Source of the DNA: Candidatus Uabimicrobium amorphum
GTDB lineage: Bacteria; Planctomycetota; Uabimicrobiia; Uabimicrobiales; Uabimicrobiaceae
DNA: 64,000 nt
Assembly: GCF_009002475.1 (NCBI RefSeq)
Contig: NZ_AP019860.1
Coordinates: 5,153,501 to 5,217,500, forward strand
Reading direction: 5' to 3'
Made by a program: the position numbers and the translations under genes. The notes below the pieces were generated by a model. That model ran no database searches. It was not told the DNA's origin and was given only the letters and a program-made list of their open reading frames with translations. This document shows, piece after piece, positions 1 through 7,847 of the stretch (within the stretch, counting starts at the first letter, position 1; every line of letters starts with the position of its first letter).

Positions 1-920
1 AGACCAAATCCAACTCTGTAGAAATGTTGTCCGTTGAAAGAGATGCCAAATTCTGGGCGAAGAGTAATACCGTTAACTTTCAATACAATGTCCTTGAATT
101 TTTGGTTAACAATAAGAAGTTTGATTTGTGGGTGATAACCTTTTGGGCTAACATTGTAAGAATCAGAATGTACACATCCTGTATCATCAGTTGTTTGATC
201 GAACTCAACTCTGTATGCATTACTGTCGTTGATGATGCTCCAGTTACTGGAAGCACTTAAGGCGTTTACACTGTTTCTTGATTGGAAAGTAGCATTTCCC
301 ACCATGTCAACATCCAAAGATAGGTGTACAGTTTGGTTTTTTGGACCCTTAGCAACAGAAACCTTCATGTTGCTTTGAGAAATACCATCAACTGTATAAA
401 TTTCACCAGCACGTACTTCTTGACGAAAACATGCCGCGTTATCTAACTTTATTTTGATAACGCAGTTGTGGCTTGCCATGATATTGTTGACGCGAATACT
501 TGCATCTTTTTCTGCAATCACAGCTCTGCTGTAGTGTGCTGCACCTGCTTTGTTTGTATGCATAGACAGACTGAAAAGTTCGTCGAACTTTCCAAGCTTC
601 CACTGTACGGTACAGTTTACGGTTGAACCTGCAACACCATCGGTGATTGTTAGGCTCATTTCACTTGTTTTAACATTGATAGGGAATCTTTCACCTGCTT
701 GTACTTTACCTTCGAAGAAAACTTCGCGAGTACGCGCAGAAAAAAGTTTTACTGCACAATCTTGGTCAACGCTACCGTCAACAAGAAGAATGCTCCACCC
801 AAAGTCGCTGTTATCGGTATTGCTACCTTTTGCGTCTAAAACTACCTCAAACTTTTCCTCTGCTGCAAAAGGGCATACAGCCATTACAAAGGCTAAGCTA
901 AGTAATATTATATATTTCAA
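1..920 (-). CDS. Secreted protein of unknown function, C-terminus cut by window edge
   Basis: An open frame of about 306 codons reads without a stop from a TTG at 918-920 to the window edge. The TTG start is supported by AGGAG at 929-933, eight bases upstream. The product begins MKYIILLSLAFVMAVCPFAA, a good Sec signal peptide with probable cleavage near residue 20. The mature part is rich in Ser, Thr, Asn and beta-prone segments and has scattered cysteines, as expected of an extracellular beta protein. I recognise no family. It lies downstream of another secreted protein on the same strand (128-base gap), so joint export to the cell surface is plausible. The later in-frame ATG would remove half the signal peptide, so TTG is preferred. 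Function unknown. Confidence 0.75.
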   Translation of the reverse strand, partial: MKYIILLSLAFVMAVCPFAAEEKFEVVLDAKGSNTDNSDFGWSILLVDGSVDQDCAVKLFSARTREVFFEGKVQAGERFPINVKTSEMSLTITDGVAGSTVNCTVQWKLGKFDELFSLSMHTNKAGAAHYSRAVIAEKDASIRVNNIMASHNCVIKIKLDNAACFRQEVRAGEIYTVDGISQSNMKVSVAKGPKNQTVHLSLDVDMVGNATFQSRNSVNALSASSNWSIINDSNAYRVEFDQTTDDTGCVHSDSYNVSPKGYHPQIKLLIVNQKFKDIVLKVNGITLRPEFGISFNGQHFYRVGFG

Positions 921-1048
921 TTTATAAACTCCTAACATTTTGATTGTTTGTTAGTTACATTCTACATTGATGTTATTTTTGAATAAACAAAAATAATACC
1001 AATGAGATATACTTTTTCAAAAAAAAGATAATAACTATTAAGTTTTGT

Positions 1049-2296
1049 TTAAAATCCCTGTACTGAAGGACCTACTCGAGTTGAACTTGGAGACACAGCA
1101 CCATACAAGCCCACTGCAAAAGTAATGTTCCATTCATCTTCAAAATCGTTACTTTGATGCCATGTGTGGACAAAACTCAAAATAGCAAATTCGAAAAATG
1201 TAATTTGTCCCCCCATTTGCAGAGCGGCGCCATGAGCGTCTGCCCCTAAAAATTCTCCATATCCATACTCGATACCAGCAATCGATTCTATGGCGATACC
1301 CGATTGATCTCCTATCGCTTCCCAACCAAAAGGTATATTGATTAAGCGTGATGAAAAGTATGCACCTAGATAAGTAACATCGAGAGTTTCATCTTCTGGG
1401 TCAATGTTTCCTATATTACCGAGATTGACGTCAACAACATTGGTCAAATCTTGAACCTTATCATCGAGTTGATCATTTGCACCAAGGATTGTGAGATCTA
1501 CATTGGCGGAGGAATTACGTCTCTCACTATTGAGATTGATGTTAGAATACAAAAAGAGACTGACAATATTGAAGTAGTTTCTCTCAAAAAGTTTACGTAT
1601 CTCAAATGAGACGTACAAACTGTGATCGCGTTGGTTAAAATTGTAGTTCTGTAGGTTTAGGTCAAAAAGAGCACCATTGAAGTCGCTGTCTTGAACACGA
1701 ATATCTTCTATGGAAGCCCGTAAGTTGGAAAGTAGGTAACCTATTTCGAAGGTGAATTGTACGCCAATTTGTGGGAAACTTCCTAAAACCGAAAAGTTGA
1801 AGGCTTGGTAATTTAAGAATACATCGATGTCTTGAGCCTCTAAGTCTGCAATAACACCTCCAAAATCCTCATCATTAACGTTGTTTGTCGGTTCGTAAAA
1901 ATTTTGCAAAGTTCCCACGTAAGAAAATCCAAAAGCAATTGAGTAGGTTTGGTAGTCTAACAAAAAAGGACGGAATGCAACATAACCTGTAATAGCTCTA
2001 GAGTCTCCATCTTTCTCATGTCGTGTTCCAAAAACACCAATAACAGCGTTACCAGCAGAACTTGGGTCGGTCCAACCCCCCTGTCTCGCGATGGCATAAT
2101 CGTATCCATAGTGAGACTTCTCCCAAGCCCATTTAAAAACAGAGTCGTTATTTCCCTGAGAACTAATTTGTTCTAAACCATAGTCCTGTGTTGTCAATGT
2201 GTCTTCTTGCGCTTCTGGAGTGTAGTATTCTATATCTTGGGTATACGTACTCACACTAGCAAAAATAAATAATAAACACAGATAAAACAATCTCAT
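1049..2296 (-). CDS. Secreted/outer-membrane-like protein, unknown family
   Basis: A 415-residue protein. ATG at 2296 has an AAGGGAG ribosome site eight bases upstream. The N-terminus MRLFYLCLLFIFASVSTYTQ is a signal peptide. After an acidic stretch (residues 20-50) the rest is dominated by alternating aromatic and polar residues, Gly and Asn/Asp-rich turns, resembling an outer-membrane or secreted beta-barrel protein. No catalytic motif is evident. The protein ends GPSVQGF rather than with the terminal Phe strand typical of classical barrels, so the barrel idea is only inference. Its neighbour on the same strand is also secreted. Confidence 0.7.
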   Translation of the reverse strand: MRLFYLCLLFIFASVSTYTQDIEYYTPEAQEDTLTTQDYGLEQISSQGNNDSVFKWAWEKSHYGYDYAIARQGGWTDPSSAGNAVIGVFGTRHEKDGDSRAITGYVAFRPFLLDYQTYSIAFGFSYVGTLQNFYEPTNNVNDEDFGGVIADLEAQDIDVFLNYQAFNFSVLGSFPQIGVQFTFEIGYLLSNLRASIEDIRVQDSDFNGALFDLNLQNYNFNQRDHSLYVSFEIRKLFERNYFNIVSLFLYSNINLNSERRNSSANVDLTILGANDQLDDKVQDLTNVVDVNLGNIGNIDPEDETLDVTYLGAYFSSRLINIPFGWEAIGDQSGIAIESIAGIEYGYGEFLGADAHGAALQMGGQITFFEFAILSFVHTWHQSNDFEDEWNITFAVGLYGAVSPSSTRVGPSVQGF

Positions 2297-2602
2297 CTAA
2301 ATCACTCCCTTAGTTACAATCCTTACAGCATAAACCTATGCTAGTTTGCCATCACAAACTAATTTTTTAAGTTGTAACTGCTATTTTCTATCAATAAAAT
2401 TTCACACGTCGTAGACTCGTTGTATTTTTAGTTTGGTCATAGTCAAAAATAGAGCAAAAAATGTGCCATCTTTATAGTGTGCGGTAGTCACAAGACCTTA
2501 CAACGAGAGTACGATACTCATGGTTCTGTCTTTAAACCAAGTGTGTTCGTAAGCTTGTTGAAACCTATTTGGTTATTTTTTCGTTGACTAGTGCTTGGGC
2601 TT

Positions 2603-2633
2603 GAAATTTTATTAAATTTTTTAATAAAATTTC
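2603..2633. repeat. Perfect 14-bp AT-rich inverted repeat
   Basis: GAAATTTTATTAAA (2603-2616) is followed by a three-T loop and its exact reverse complement (2620-2633). It has no GC core or following T-run that would make it a standard terminator, and it lies 330 bases from the nearest gene end. It could be a protein-binding site or the remnant of a mobile element end. Confidence 0.5.
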
Positions 2634-2945
2634 GCAAGTTATCTTACATAACTAAAAATGAATGCTTACGAACAAATAGTTATTTAAGTATATTTAAGTT
2701 TTTATTTTAACTAATAATTCTTGAGTTGCAATAAAATTATACTAGCAGGCACTGTATCATTGATTCTAACGTTATTTAAAATGATAGCTCATGAGAAAAA
2801 ACAAAATATTCAGTATTTACGATGAAAAGGTAAAACAAAATTTGTTGTTATCCATTTTCTGTTACAAAATGTAATCGATTGTAAAAATACGCAACACAAA
2901 GCGGACAATATTTGTTTTTTGTGTGAACTCTTGTGGGGAGTCATG

Positions 2946-2951
2946 TATAAT
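2946..2951 (+). promoter_or_regulatory. Candidate -10 element for the Asp/Pro-rich lipoprotein
   Basis: TATAAT lies 48 bases upstream of the lipoprotein ATG. A convincing -35 hexamer at 16-18 base spacing is not visible, so this rests only on the perfect -10 match and its position. Confidence 0.3.
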
Positions 2952-2998
2952 CAGAGGAACAGTAACATGGGACATATTATTTACAGGAGTATAAAAAT

Positions 2999-3541
2999 AT
3001 GAAAATAGCTATAATCTTGGGTATTTCTTGTTTGATATTTATCGGCTGTGTAACAGAAGAAGTTCACCACGAGCCGCATGTGGATCCGTACCCTTCAGAT
3101 CCATATCCTTCAGATCCCGATCCAAACCCATATCCTTCAGATCCCGATCCAAATCCATACCCGACAGATCCCGAACCATATCCGCCACATAACGAAACTC
3201 CCTCAGAGCAGTCTGGTAAAGAGTTTTTCAATGAGGACAACAATAGCAGTTATAAAGAAGACAACCACAATCATAACCACAACAGTGGTAATGATTTCGA
3301 ACAAGGCAACGACTATGTCGATAACGATTCTAGCGAAGAAAAAACCGCAGACGATTGGTTAGGCGATGATGGACGTGTTGAGGAAGAAGTTAGTGGCAAG
3401 GATGCGTTTGACAATGGTAGTGAAGATTTGTCCGAACCGGCAAAAGACAGCGGTCCTACAGATCCTATTGATGATTTTATGGACGATGGTCGCGTAGAAG
3501 AAGAAACAAGCGGCGACGATTTTTTTGATTCCGATTATTAA
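2999..3541 (+). CDS. Asp/Pro-rich repeat lipoprotein
   Basis: A 180-residue predicted lipoprotein. ATG is preceded by CAGGAG (2985-2990). The signal peptide ends in a lipobox (IFIGC, Cys17). Residues about 27-60 are a Pro/Asp-rich stretch with two exact nine-residue units YPSDPDPNP plus degenerate ones, encoded by a 27-bp tandem repeat. Residues 75-105 are rich in Asn, His and Asp. The C-terminal part carries a duplicated acidic motif, DGRVEEEVSGKDAFD and DGRVEEETSGDDFFD. It has no enzymatic signature. Such low-complexity acidic lipoproteins are often surface exposed or bind divalent cations, but that is inference. Confidence 0.75.
   Translation: MKIAIILGISCLIFIGCVTEEVHHEPHVDPYPSDPYPSDPDPNPYPSDPDPNPYPTDPEPYPPHNETPSEQSGKEFFNEDNNSSYKEDNHNHNHNSGNDFEQGNDYVDNDSSEEKTADDWLGDDGRVEEEVSGKDAFDNGSEDLSEPAKDSGPTDPIDDFMDDGRVEEETSGDDFFDSDY
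3104..3157 (+). repeat. 27-bp tandem repeat inside the lipoprotein gene
   Basis: Two near-identical 27-base units (3104-3130 and 3131-3157, one C/T difference), followed by a degenerate partial copy, encode YPSDPDPNP units. The repeat is in frame, so copy-number changes would change protein length without frameshift. Confidence 0.8.
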
Positions 3542-3560
3542 AAAAAACGGACACTACAAA

Positions 3561-3588
3561 TGTAGGGGCGGACCTTGCGTCCGCCCCA
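3561..3588. repeat. Palindromic GGGGCGGAC repeat element, copy 1
   Basis: GGGGCGGAC (3565-3573) and GTCCGCCCC (3579-3587) form a perfect nine-base stem around CTTGC, just after the lipoprotein stop. The same sequence with one change (TGTAGGGGCGGACCTTG, then T for C) occurs in opposite orientation at 18879-18904. A repeated GC-rich hairpin in an AT-rich genome at gene ends suggests a dispersed REP-like element. It could also terminate transcription, although no T-run follows. Confidence 0.65.
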
Positions 3589-3665
3589 TCCTTCAATCAC
3601 GGATGAACAACCCACAGTGACAACCAACAAATCGCAAGTCATACCAATTTATTCAGGAAATAATC

Positions 3666-4991
3666 ATGAACGAAATCACGGGACCTAAGGGACGTTTTAT
3701 TAGTGGTAATTTTCGCGATATACACAAAGATATGTTTGCTTTTTTTGATAAATGTATCGCTGAGCATGGAGATATATTCAAATTTCGGGCGTTTCATGTA
3801 AAGTGTTATGTGGTGAATAGGCCAGAGTATATCGAAGAATTGTTGGTGAAAAATCATACCCGGGTTCGCAAACCTTGGGATTTAAGGCAGCTTAGGATAC
3901 TTCTTGGTAAAGGCCTGCTAACAAATGAAGGGCAACCGTGGCTAAAGCAAAGACGTGCCTCGCAGCCGTCTTTCCAAAAAAAGCGCATTGCGGAATATGC
4001 AAAAATCATGGCGAAACATATCGAAAAGCACGTAGACACTTGGGAAGATGGTGAAGAACTCGATATACATCAAAAGATGATGGACGTGGCTCTGTATATT
4101 GCCGGAGAAACATTATTTGGTACTATTGTGGACGATATTGAAAATATCGAACGTTTGCTCGATTTAGCCATGAATCAATTTGGAAAAATGATCAGCGGGG
4201 GTGTTCCTTTGCCTCTGTGGTTTCCGACACCGCTCAATTTGCGGATGATATGGATGACGTATAAGTTCGACTTTGCGATTATGGATATGATACGCGAACG
4301 CAAGAAAAATCCACAACAGGCCAATGATCTTTTGTCAGACCTTATCAACATCAAATACGAAGATGGCTCGCCGATTAGTGATAAACAAGTCCGTGACGAA
4401 ATCATCACTCTAATTGCCGCGGGGCACGAAACGACAGCAATTTCGTTGTCGTGGACATTGTATCTACTTGCGCAACATCCAGAGGTAAAGGAAAAGCTAT
4501 TTGCGGAAGTGGATGAGGTTTTGGCAGGACGCTTGCCTCGGGCGAGTGATATGCAAAACCTTACATATACAGTAAAGGTAATGAAGGAATCGATGCGTTT
4601 TTATCCTCCTGCTTGGGGTCTTGGTCGCGAAGTGACGGAGGACATTGAAATCGCCGGGCAAAAAATCGCAAAAAATTCGCAAGTATTTGTTTTGATGTAT
4701 TTTTTACATCGCGATCCACGCTTTTATGAAAACCCCCATGAGTTTTACCCCGAAAGATGGACCCCTGAGTTTGAGAAACAATTGCACCGTTACGCATACC
4801 TTCCTTTCGGAGGCGGACCGCGTCTGTGCATTGGTAATCACTTTGCGATGATGGAAACGACTTTGTTGCTGGCGCACATGATGCAAAAATGCGATTTTGA
4901 ACTTGTTAAAGATCATGCGGTTGTCATGCATCCTTCGGTCACTCTTCGTCCCAAAAATGGGATACGCATGATCGTTCATAAAAGAAAGTAG
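3666..4991 (+). CDS. Cytochrome P450
   Basis: A 441-residue haem-thiolate monooxygenase, normal family length. All hallmarks are present. The I-helix oxygen-binding motif is AAGHETT (residues 251-257), the K-helix ExxR is in KESMRF, and the haem-binding loop is FGGGPRLCIG with axial Cys388. There is no signal peptide or membrane anchor, so it is a soluble bacterial form. ATG follows CAGGAAAT (3654-3661). No ferredoxin or reductase gene is adjacent, so its redox partner lies elsewhere. It ends three bases from the convergent membrane-protein gene. The substrate cannot be read from sequence; the MHP/PERW-rich region resembles fatty-acid or sterol-type bacterial P450s only loosely. Confidence 0.95.
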   Translation: MNEITGPKGRFISGNFRDIHKDMFAFFDKCIAEHGDIFKFRAFHVKCYVVNRPEYIEELLVKNHTRVRKPWDLRQLRILLGKGLLTNEGQPWLKQRRASQPSFQKKRIAEYAKIMAKHIEKHVDTWEDGEELDIHQKMMDVALYIAGETLFGTIVDDIENIERLLDLAMNQFGKMISGGVPLPLWFPTPLNLRMIWMTYKFDFAIMDMIRERKKNPQQANDLLSDLINIKYEDGSPISDKQVRDEIITLIAAGHETTAISLSWTLYLLAQHPEVKEKLFAEVDEVLAGRLPRASDMQNLTYTVKVMKESMRFYPPAWGLGREVTEDIEIAGQKIAKNSQVFVLMYFLHRDPRFYENPHEFYPERWTPEFEKQLHRYAYLPFGGGPRLCIGNHFAMMETTLLLAHMMQKCDFELVKDHAVVMHPSVTLRPKNGIRMIVHKRK

Positions 4992-4994
4992 GTC

Positions 4995-5330
4995 CTACTT
5001 GCGTTTTACTTTTTGGTATATGATGAGACCTATCGCAGCTATAGCACCAATAATGGCAAGAAAAAATAGTACGATAAACTTTGGTCTACGTGAGGTGACG
5101 GCATCTATCTGGTAGTTTAGATCGTCGTATTTCTCTTGTAGTTGTTGCTGCTTTTCTTGATGTTCCTGTCGGTCTCGTGGTGGTGTAAGCTCATTGGTAT
5201 TTAGCTCCATGCGAACACCAATTCTTTTTTGTACTAAGCCGTTGGCTTCATCTCTTATTTGTGTGAGGTTGTAAAAAGCAAAAACTCCAATGACACAACT
5301 CACAACGAATATAATCATATTTTTTTGCAT
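4995..5330 (-). CDS. Small membrane protein with two TM helices and a coiled coil
   Basis: A 111-residue protein with an N-terminal hydrophobic helix (about residues 5-22), a charged Gln/Glu-rich coiled-coil segment (about 50-75) and a C-terminal transmembrane helix (about 85-106) ending in KVKRK. It lies downstream of rfbB on the same strand (24-base gap) and could be cotranscribed with the dTDP-sugar genes. Family not recognised. The topology (both ends anchored, coiled coil outside) recalls small structural membrane proteins. Confidence 0.7.
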   Translation of the reverse strand: MQKNMIIFVVSCVIGVFAFYNLTQIRDEANGLVQKRIGVRMELNTNELTPPRDRQEHQEKQQQLQEKYDDLNYQIDAVTSRRPKFIVLFFLAIIGAIAAIGLIIYQKVKRK

Positions 5331-5354
5331 ACATTTTCCTTAAATTTTTTTAGA

Positions 5355-6350
5355 TTACTTTTGTAAATACCAACGTACGGTTTTGTCTATTGCCGTAATA
5401 AAGTCATGTTGTTGTGACCATCCTAATTCGCTTTTAAGTTTGTCACAGTTGACGGCATAGCGCAAATCATGTCCCTTACGATCGGTGACGAACGTTATTA
5501 AATTCTTGTAGGCATCTTTATTTTTCTTTTCGATTTTGGCAACTGTTTCGCACAGAAGCTCCACAAGTTGTATATTCTGCCACTCGTTTTCCCCTCCAAC
5601 ATTGTAAGTTTCCCCACGTTTTCCTCGTTGTAAAATAGCCCATATCGCACTACAGTGATCTTCTACATACAACCAGTCGCGTACATTTTTTCCCTGCCCG
5701 TAAACCGGAATATTTTTGCCTGTTTTGATACAGTTGATCACTACAGGAATGAGTTTTTCGGGAAATTGATATGGGCCAAAGTTATTAGAACAATTGGATA
5801 AGGTAATGGGAAGTTTGTAAGTATGGAAGTAAGCGTTCACTAGGTGATCAGAGGCGGCTTTCGATGCGGAGTATGGATTTCTTGGGTTGTAGGCGGTTGT
5901 TTCATAAAAGTAGCCTTTATCTCCCAAACTACCATAAACCTCGTCGGTACTCACATGGTGAAATAGCACATCTTGGCGTTCTGCCCATATCTCTCGGGCG
6001 ATTTCCAAAAGTATCGATGTGCCAACAATGTTGGTTTCAATAAAATTTTTCGGGCCATAAATAGATCTATCTACGTGAGATTCTGCGGCAAAATGAACAA
6101 CCGTATCGATTTGGTATTTTTGAAAAACATCCTTGACCATTTGATAATCACATATGTCGTGGTGTTTGAAAAAATAGCGCTGGGGGTACTTTGCCGCAAT
6201 GTCCGATAAGTGATTTTGATTTCCCGCATATGTCAACTTATCGATATTGATAATGCGTCCTGCAAAGTCGGTATTTTCAAAGATGTAGCGAATGAAATTA
6301 CAACCAATAAAACCCGCTCCTCCGGTTACCAATATATTATGTCTTGTCAT
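5355..6350 (-). CDS. rfbB: dTDP-glucose 4,6-dehydratase
   Basis: A 331-residue extended short-chain dehydrogenase converting dTDP-glucose to dTDP-4-keto-6-deoxyglucose. The NAD-binding motif is TGGAGFIG (residues 9-16). The catalytic set is Thr135-Asp136-Glu137 (STDEVYG) and Tyr160xxxLys164 (YSASK). These match the RmlB/RfbB family, whose usual length is about 340-360. The gene overlaps the 3' end of rfbA by 14 bases, so the two are translated as a pair. rfbC and rfbD are not in the window, so the final sugar (rhamnose or another 6-deoxy sugar) cannot be decided here. Confidence 0.95.
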   Translation of the reverse strand: MTRHNILVTGGAGFIGCNFIRYIFENTDFAGRIINIDKLTYAGNQNHLSDIAAKYPQRYFFKHHDICDYQMVKDVFQKYQIDTVVHFAAESHVDRSIYGPKNFIETNIVGTSILLEIAREIWAERQDVLFHHVSTDEVYGSLGDKGYFYETTAYNPRNPYSASKAASDHLVNAYFHTYKLPITLSNCSNNFGPYQFPEKLIPVVINCIKTGKNIPVYGQGKNVRDWLYVEDHCSAIWAILQRGKRGETYNVGGENEWQNIQLVELLCETVAKIEKKNKDAYKNLITFVTDRKGHDLRYAVNCDKLKSELGWSQQHDFITAIDKTVRWYLQK

Positions 6351-7206
6351 GTTTGATTACCTTTAGTAAGTACTTACCATATCCGCTGGCAATGAGAGGC
6401 GAGGCAATTTCTTTTACTTGTTCTGCGGAGATCCAACTGTTTTGATAGGCAACTTCTTCTATACAAGCAATTTTTAGTCCCTGGCGTTCTTCTATGGTGC
6501 GGATAAAATTAGAGGCATCTAGCATTGTTTGAAAACTCCCGGTGTCCAGCCAGGCAAAGCCGCGACCAAGTATGTTGACATTGAGTTGCTTTTCTTGGAG
6601 GTAGCGATCGTTAATTTCGGCAATTTCTAGTTCACCTCGCGCAGAAGGTTTTAGAGATTTTGCAATTTCAATCACGCGATTGTCGTAAAAATACAGTCCG
6701 GCGACCACAACGTTGGATTTCGGATTTTGTGGTTTTTCTACGATACTACTTGGTTGACCATTTTCATCAAAATTAATAACGCCATAACGTTCTGGATTGG
6801 GGACGTTGTAGCCAAAAACAGTTGCCCCCGATTCAGGAGTTTTTTGCAACATTTCTCCTAGCCCTTCGCCATAGAAAATATTGTCGCCAAGAATAAGACA
6901 AACTCGATCGCTACCGATGAACTTTTCGCCGATGATAAAAGCTTCGGCGATGCCATTGGGTTGCGGTTGGGGGGCATAACTAATATTTAGTCCTAGAGAG
7001 CTACCATCTTGAAATAAATTGCGAAATACCGGTATATCTTGAGGGTTACCAATAATTAAAATTTCTCTGATTTTCGCCAACATCAAAATGGACAAGGGGT
7101 AATAAATCATTGGTTTGTCGTAAATGGGCATGAGTTGTTTACATACGGCTTTTGTCGCAGGATACAGTCTGGTTCCTTTACCTCCTGCAAGAATGATGCC
7201 TTTCAT
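6337..7206 (-). CDS. rfbA: Glucose-1-phosphate thymidylyltransferase
   Basis: A 289-residue nucleotidyltransferase making dTDP-glucose from glucose-1-phosphate and dTTP. The N-terminal signature GIILAGGKGTRLYPAT and the MPIYDKPMIYYPLS block are diagnostic for RfbA/RmlA, and length agrees. An in-frame TTG lies one codon upstream of the ATG at 7206. The ATG is better spaced from GGA in the leader and is chosen. It leads the rfbA-rfbB pair. Together with the Wzz/BY-kinase at 26-28 kb it points to a deoxysugar-containing surface polysaccharide. Confidence 0.95.
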   Translation of the reverse strand: MKGIILAGGKGTRLYPATKAVCKQLMPIYDKPMIYYPLSILMLAKIREILIIGNPQDIPVFRNLFQDGSSLGLNISYAPQPQPNGIAEAFIIGEKFIGSDRVCLILGDNIFYGEGLGEMLQKTPESGATVFGYNVPNPERYGVINFDENGQPSSIVEKPQNPKSNVVVAGLYFYDNRVIEIAKSLKPSARGELEIAEINDRYLQEKQLNVNILGRGFAWLDTGSFQTMLDASNFIRTIEERQGLKIACIEEVAYQNSWISAEQVKEIASPLIASGYGKYLLKVIKHDKT

Positions 7207-7317
7207 CAAACGTCCTTTTTTTGTTGAACGATAATTTTATATCGTTACAATAGAGTTTTGAACTATACCAGTCTTTAATTTTACTAACTATTCACATAGC
7301 TGTTAAGGAAAAGCTAA

Positions 7318-7635
7318 ATGAAAAAATTTACAAATGTGTTGTTGGTTCTTGCCGTTGCGCTTACCATTTCTGGATGCGCTCTTTCTGTAAATCCTTTGGT
7401 GGGAGCTTTGTACGCGGATGTGGAAGGACCTTTGGCAGTAACAGGCAATAGCCCAGGAGCATTAGTGGGTGAGGCAAAAGCTACTCTAATCTTCGGTGTA
7501 AGTTTTGGAGATGCCAGTGCTAAATCTGCGGCAGCAAACGGTGGTATTACCAAAATCAAAACTGTTGATCAAAAAGTACGCAATGTTTTAGGCGTTTTTA
7601 TGGAAGTTACTACAATTGTTACCGGTGACGACTAA
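7318..7635 (+). CDS. TRL-like family lipoprotein
   Basis: A 105-residue lipoprotein with lipobox ISGC (Cys20). The mature part has the pattern of the TRL-like family: a short Gly/Ala segment, then FGVSFGDASAKSAAANGGI and a terminal TIVTGDD. ATG at 7318 follows AAGGAAAAG. The function of the family is not established. It is followed after 21 bases by a 39-codon membrane protein and then a terminator, so the two probably form one short transcript. Confidence 0.75.
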   Translation: MKKFTNVLLVLAVALTISGCALSVNPLVGALYADVEGPLAVTGNSPGALVGEAKATLIFGVSFGDASAKSAAANGGITKIKTVDQKVRNVLGVFMEVTTIVTGDD

Positions 7636-7656
7636 ACTATGAAAAGGAACTGATTA

Positions 7657-7776
7657 GTGGCTGAAATGGAAGCTTCTTTTTTTCAACAGCATTTTATCAC
7701 CATTGTTGTTGGTGTTTCTACTTTTATTCTTGGCTATATTATTGGGTTTTTTTCCAACTCTGGTGGCTCAGAATAG
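7657..7776 (+). CDS. 39-residue single-pass membrane protein (GTG start)
   Basis: An open frame of 39 codons starting GTG at 7657 with AAAGGAAC eleven to four bases upstream, ending TAG at 7774-7776. After an acidic-containing start (VAEMEASFFQQ) the protein is a single hydrophobic helix (about residues 13-32) and a short Ser/Gly tail. The ribosome site, its place after the TRL lipoprotein and the strong terminator directly after the stop all support it as a real small protein. Function unknown; a regulatory or assembly partner of the lipoprotein is only inference. Confidence 0.6.
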   Translation: MAEMEASFFQQHFITIVVGVSTFILGYIIGFFSNSGGSE

Positions 7777-7781
7777 TTTTC

Positions 7782-7815
7782 AAAACGTATCCTCATAGCA
7801 TCGAGGATACGTTTT
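7782..7815. terminator. Bidirectional intrinsic terminator
   Basis: AAAACGTATCCTC (7782-7794) pairs perfectly with GAGGATACGTTTT (7803-7815) over an eight-base loop, between the 39-residue protein and the convergent lipase-like gene. T- and A-runs flank both sides of the stem, so it can serve both genes. Confidence 0.8.
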
Positions 7816-7847
7816 GGTTTATATTCCACATCTACAAACAATTCTTT

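Larger units (their letters stand above)
2297..2998. other. 702-base AT-rich intergenic region between divergent genes
   Basis: No coding region with a convincing ribosome site was found on either strand. It should hold the divergent promoters for the secreted protein ending at 2296 and the lipoprotein starting at 2999. It contains one perfect 14-bp inverted repeat (2603-2633) and a TATAAT at 2946-2951. No tRNA-like cloverleaf was recognised by eye. Confidence 0.6.

Noticed and set aside
24..927. Plus-strand frames at 24-260 and 550-927
   Set aside because: They are antisense to the TTG-start secreted protein, which has a signal peptide and a ribosome site.
2297..2998. tRNA or small RNA in the 702-base gap
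   Set aside because: No cloverleaf, anticodon stem or promoter-terminator pair was recognised by eye; a tRNA/Rfam scan would decide.
3078..3362. Second frame rich in Ile/His/Thr inside the Asp/Pro-rich lipoprotein gene
   Set aside because: A frame shadow of the tandem repeat, with no start signal.
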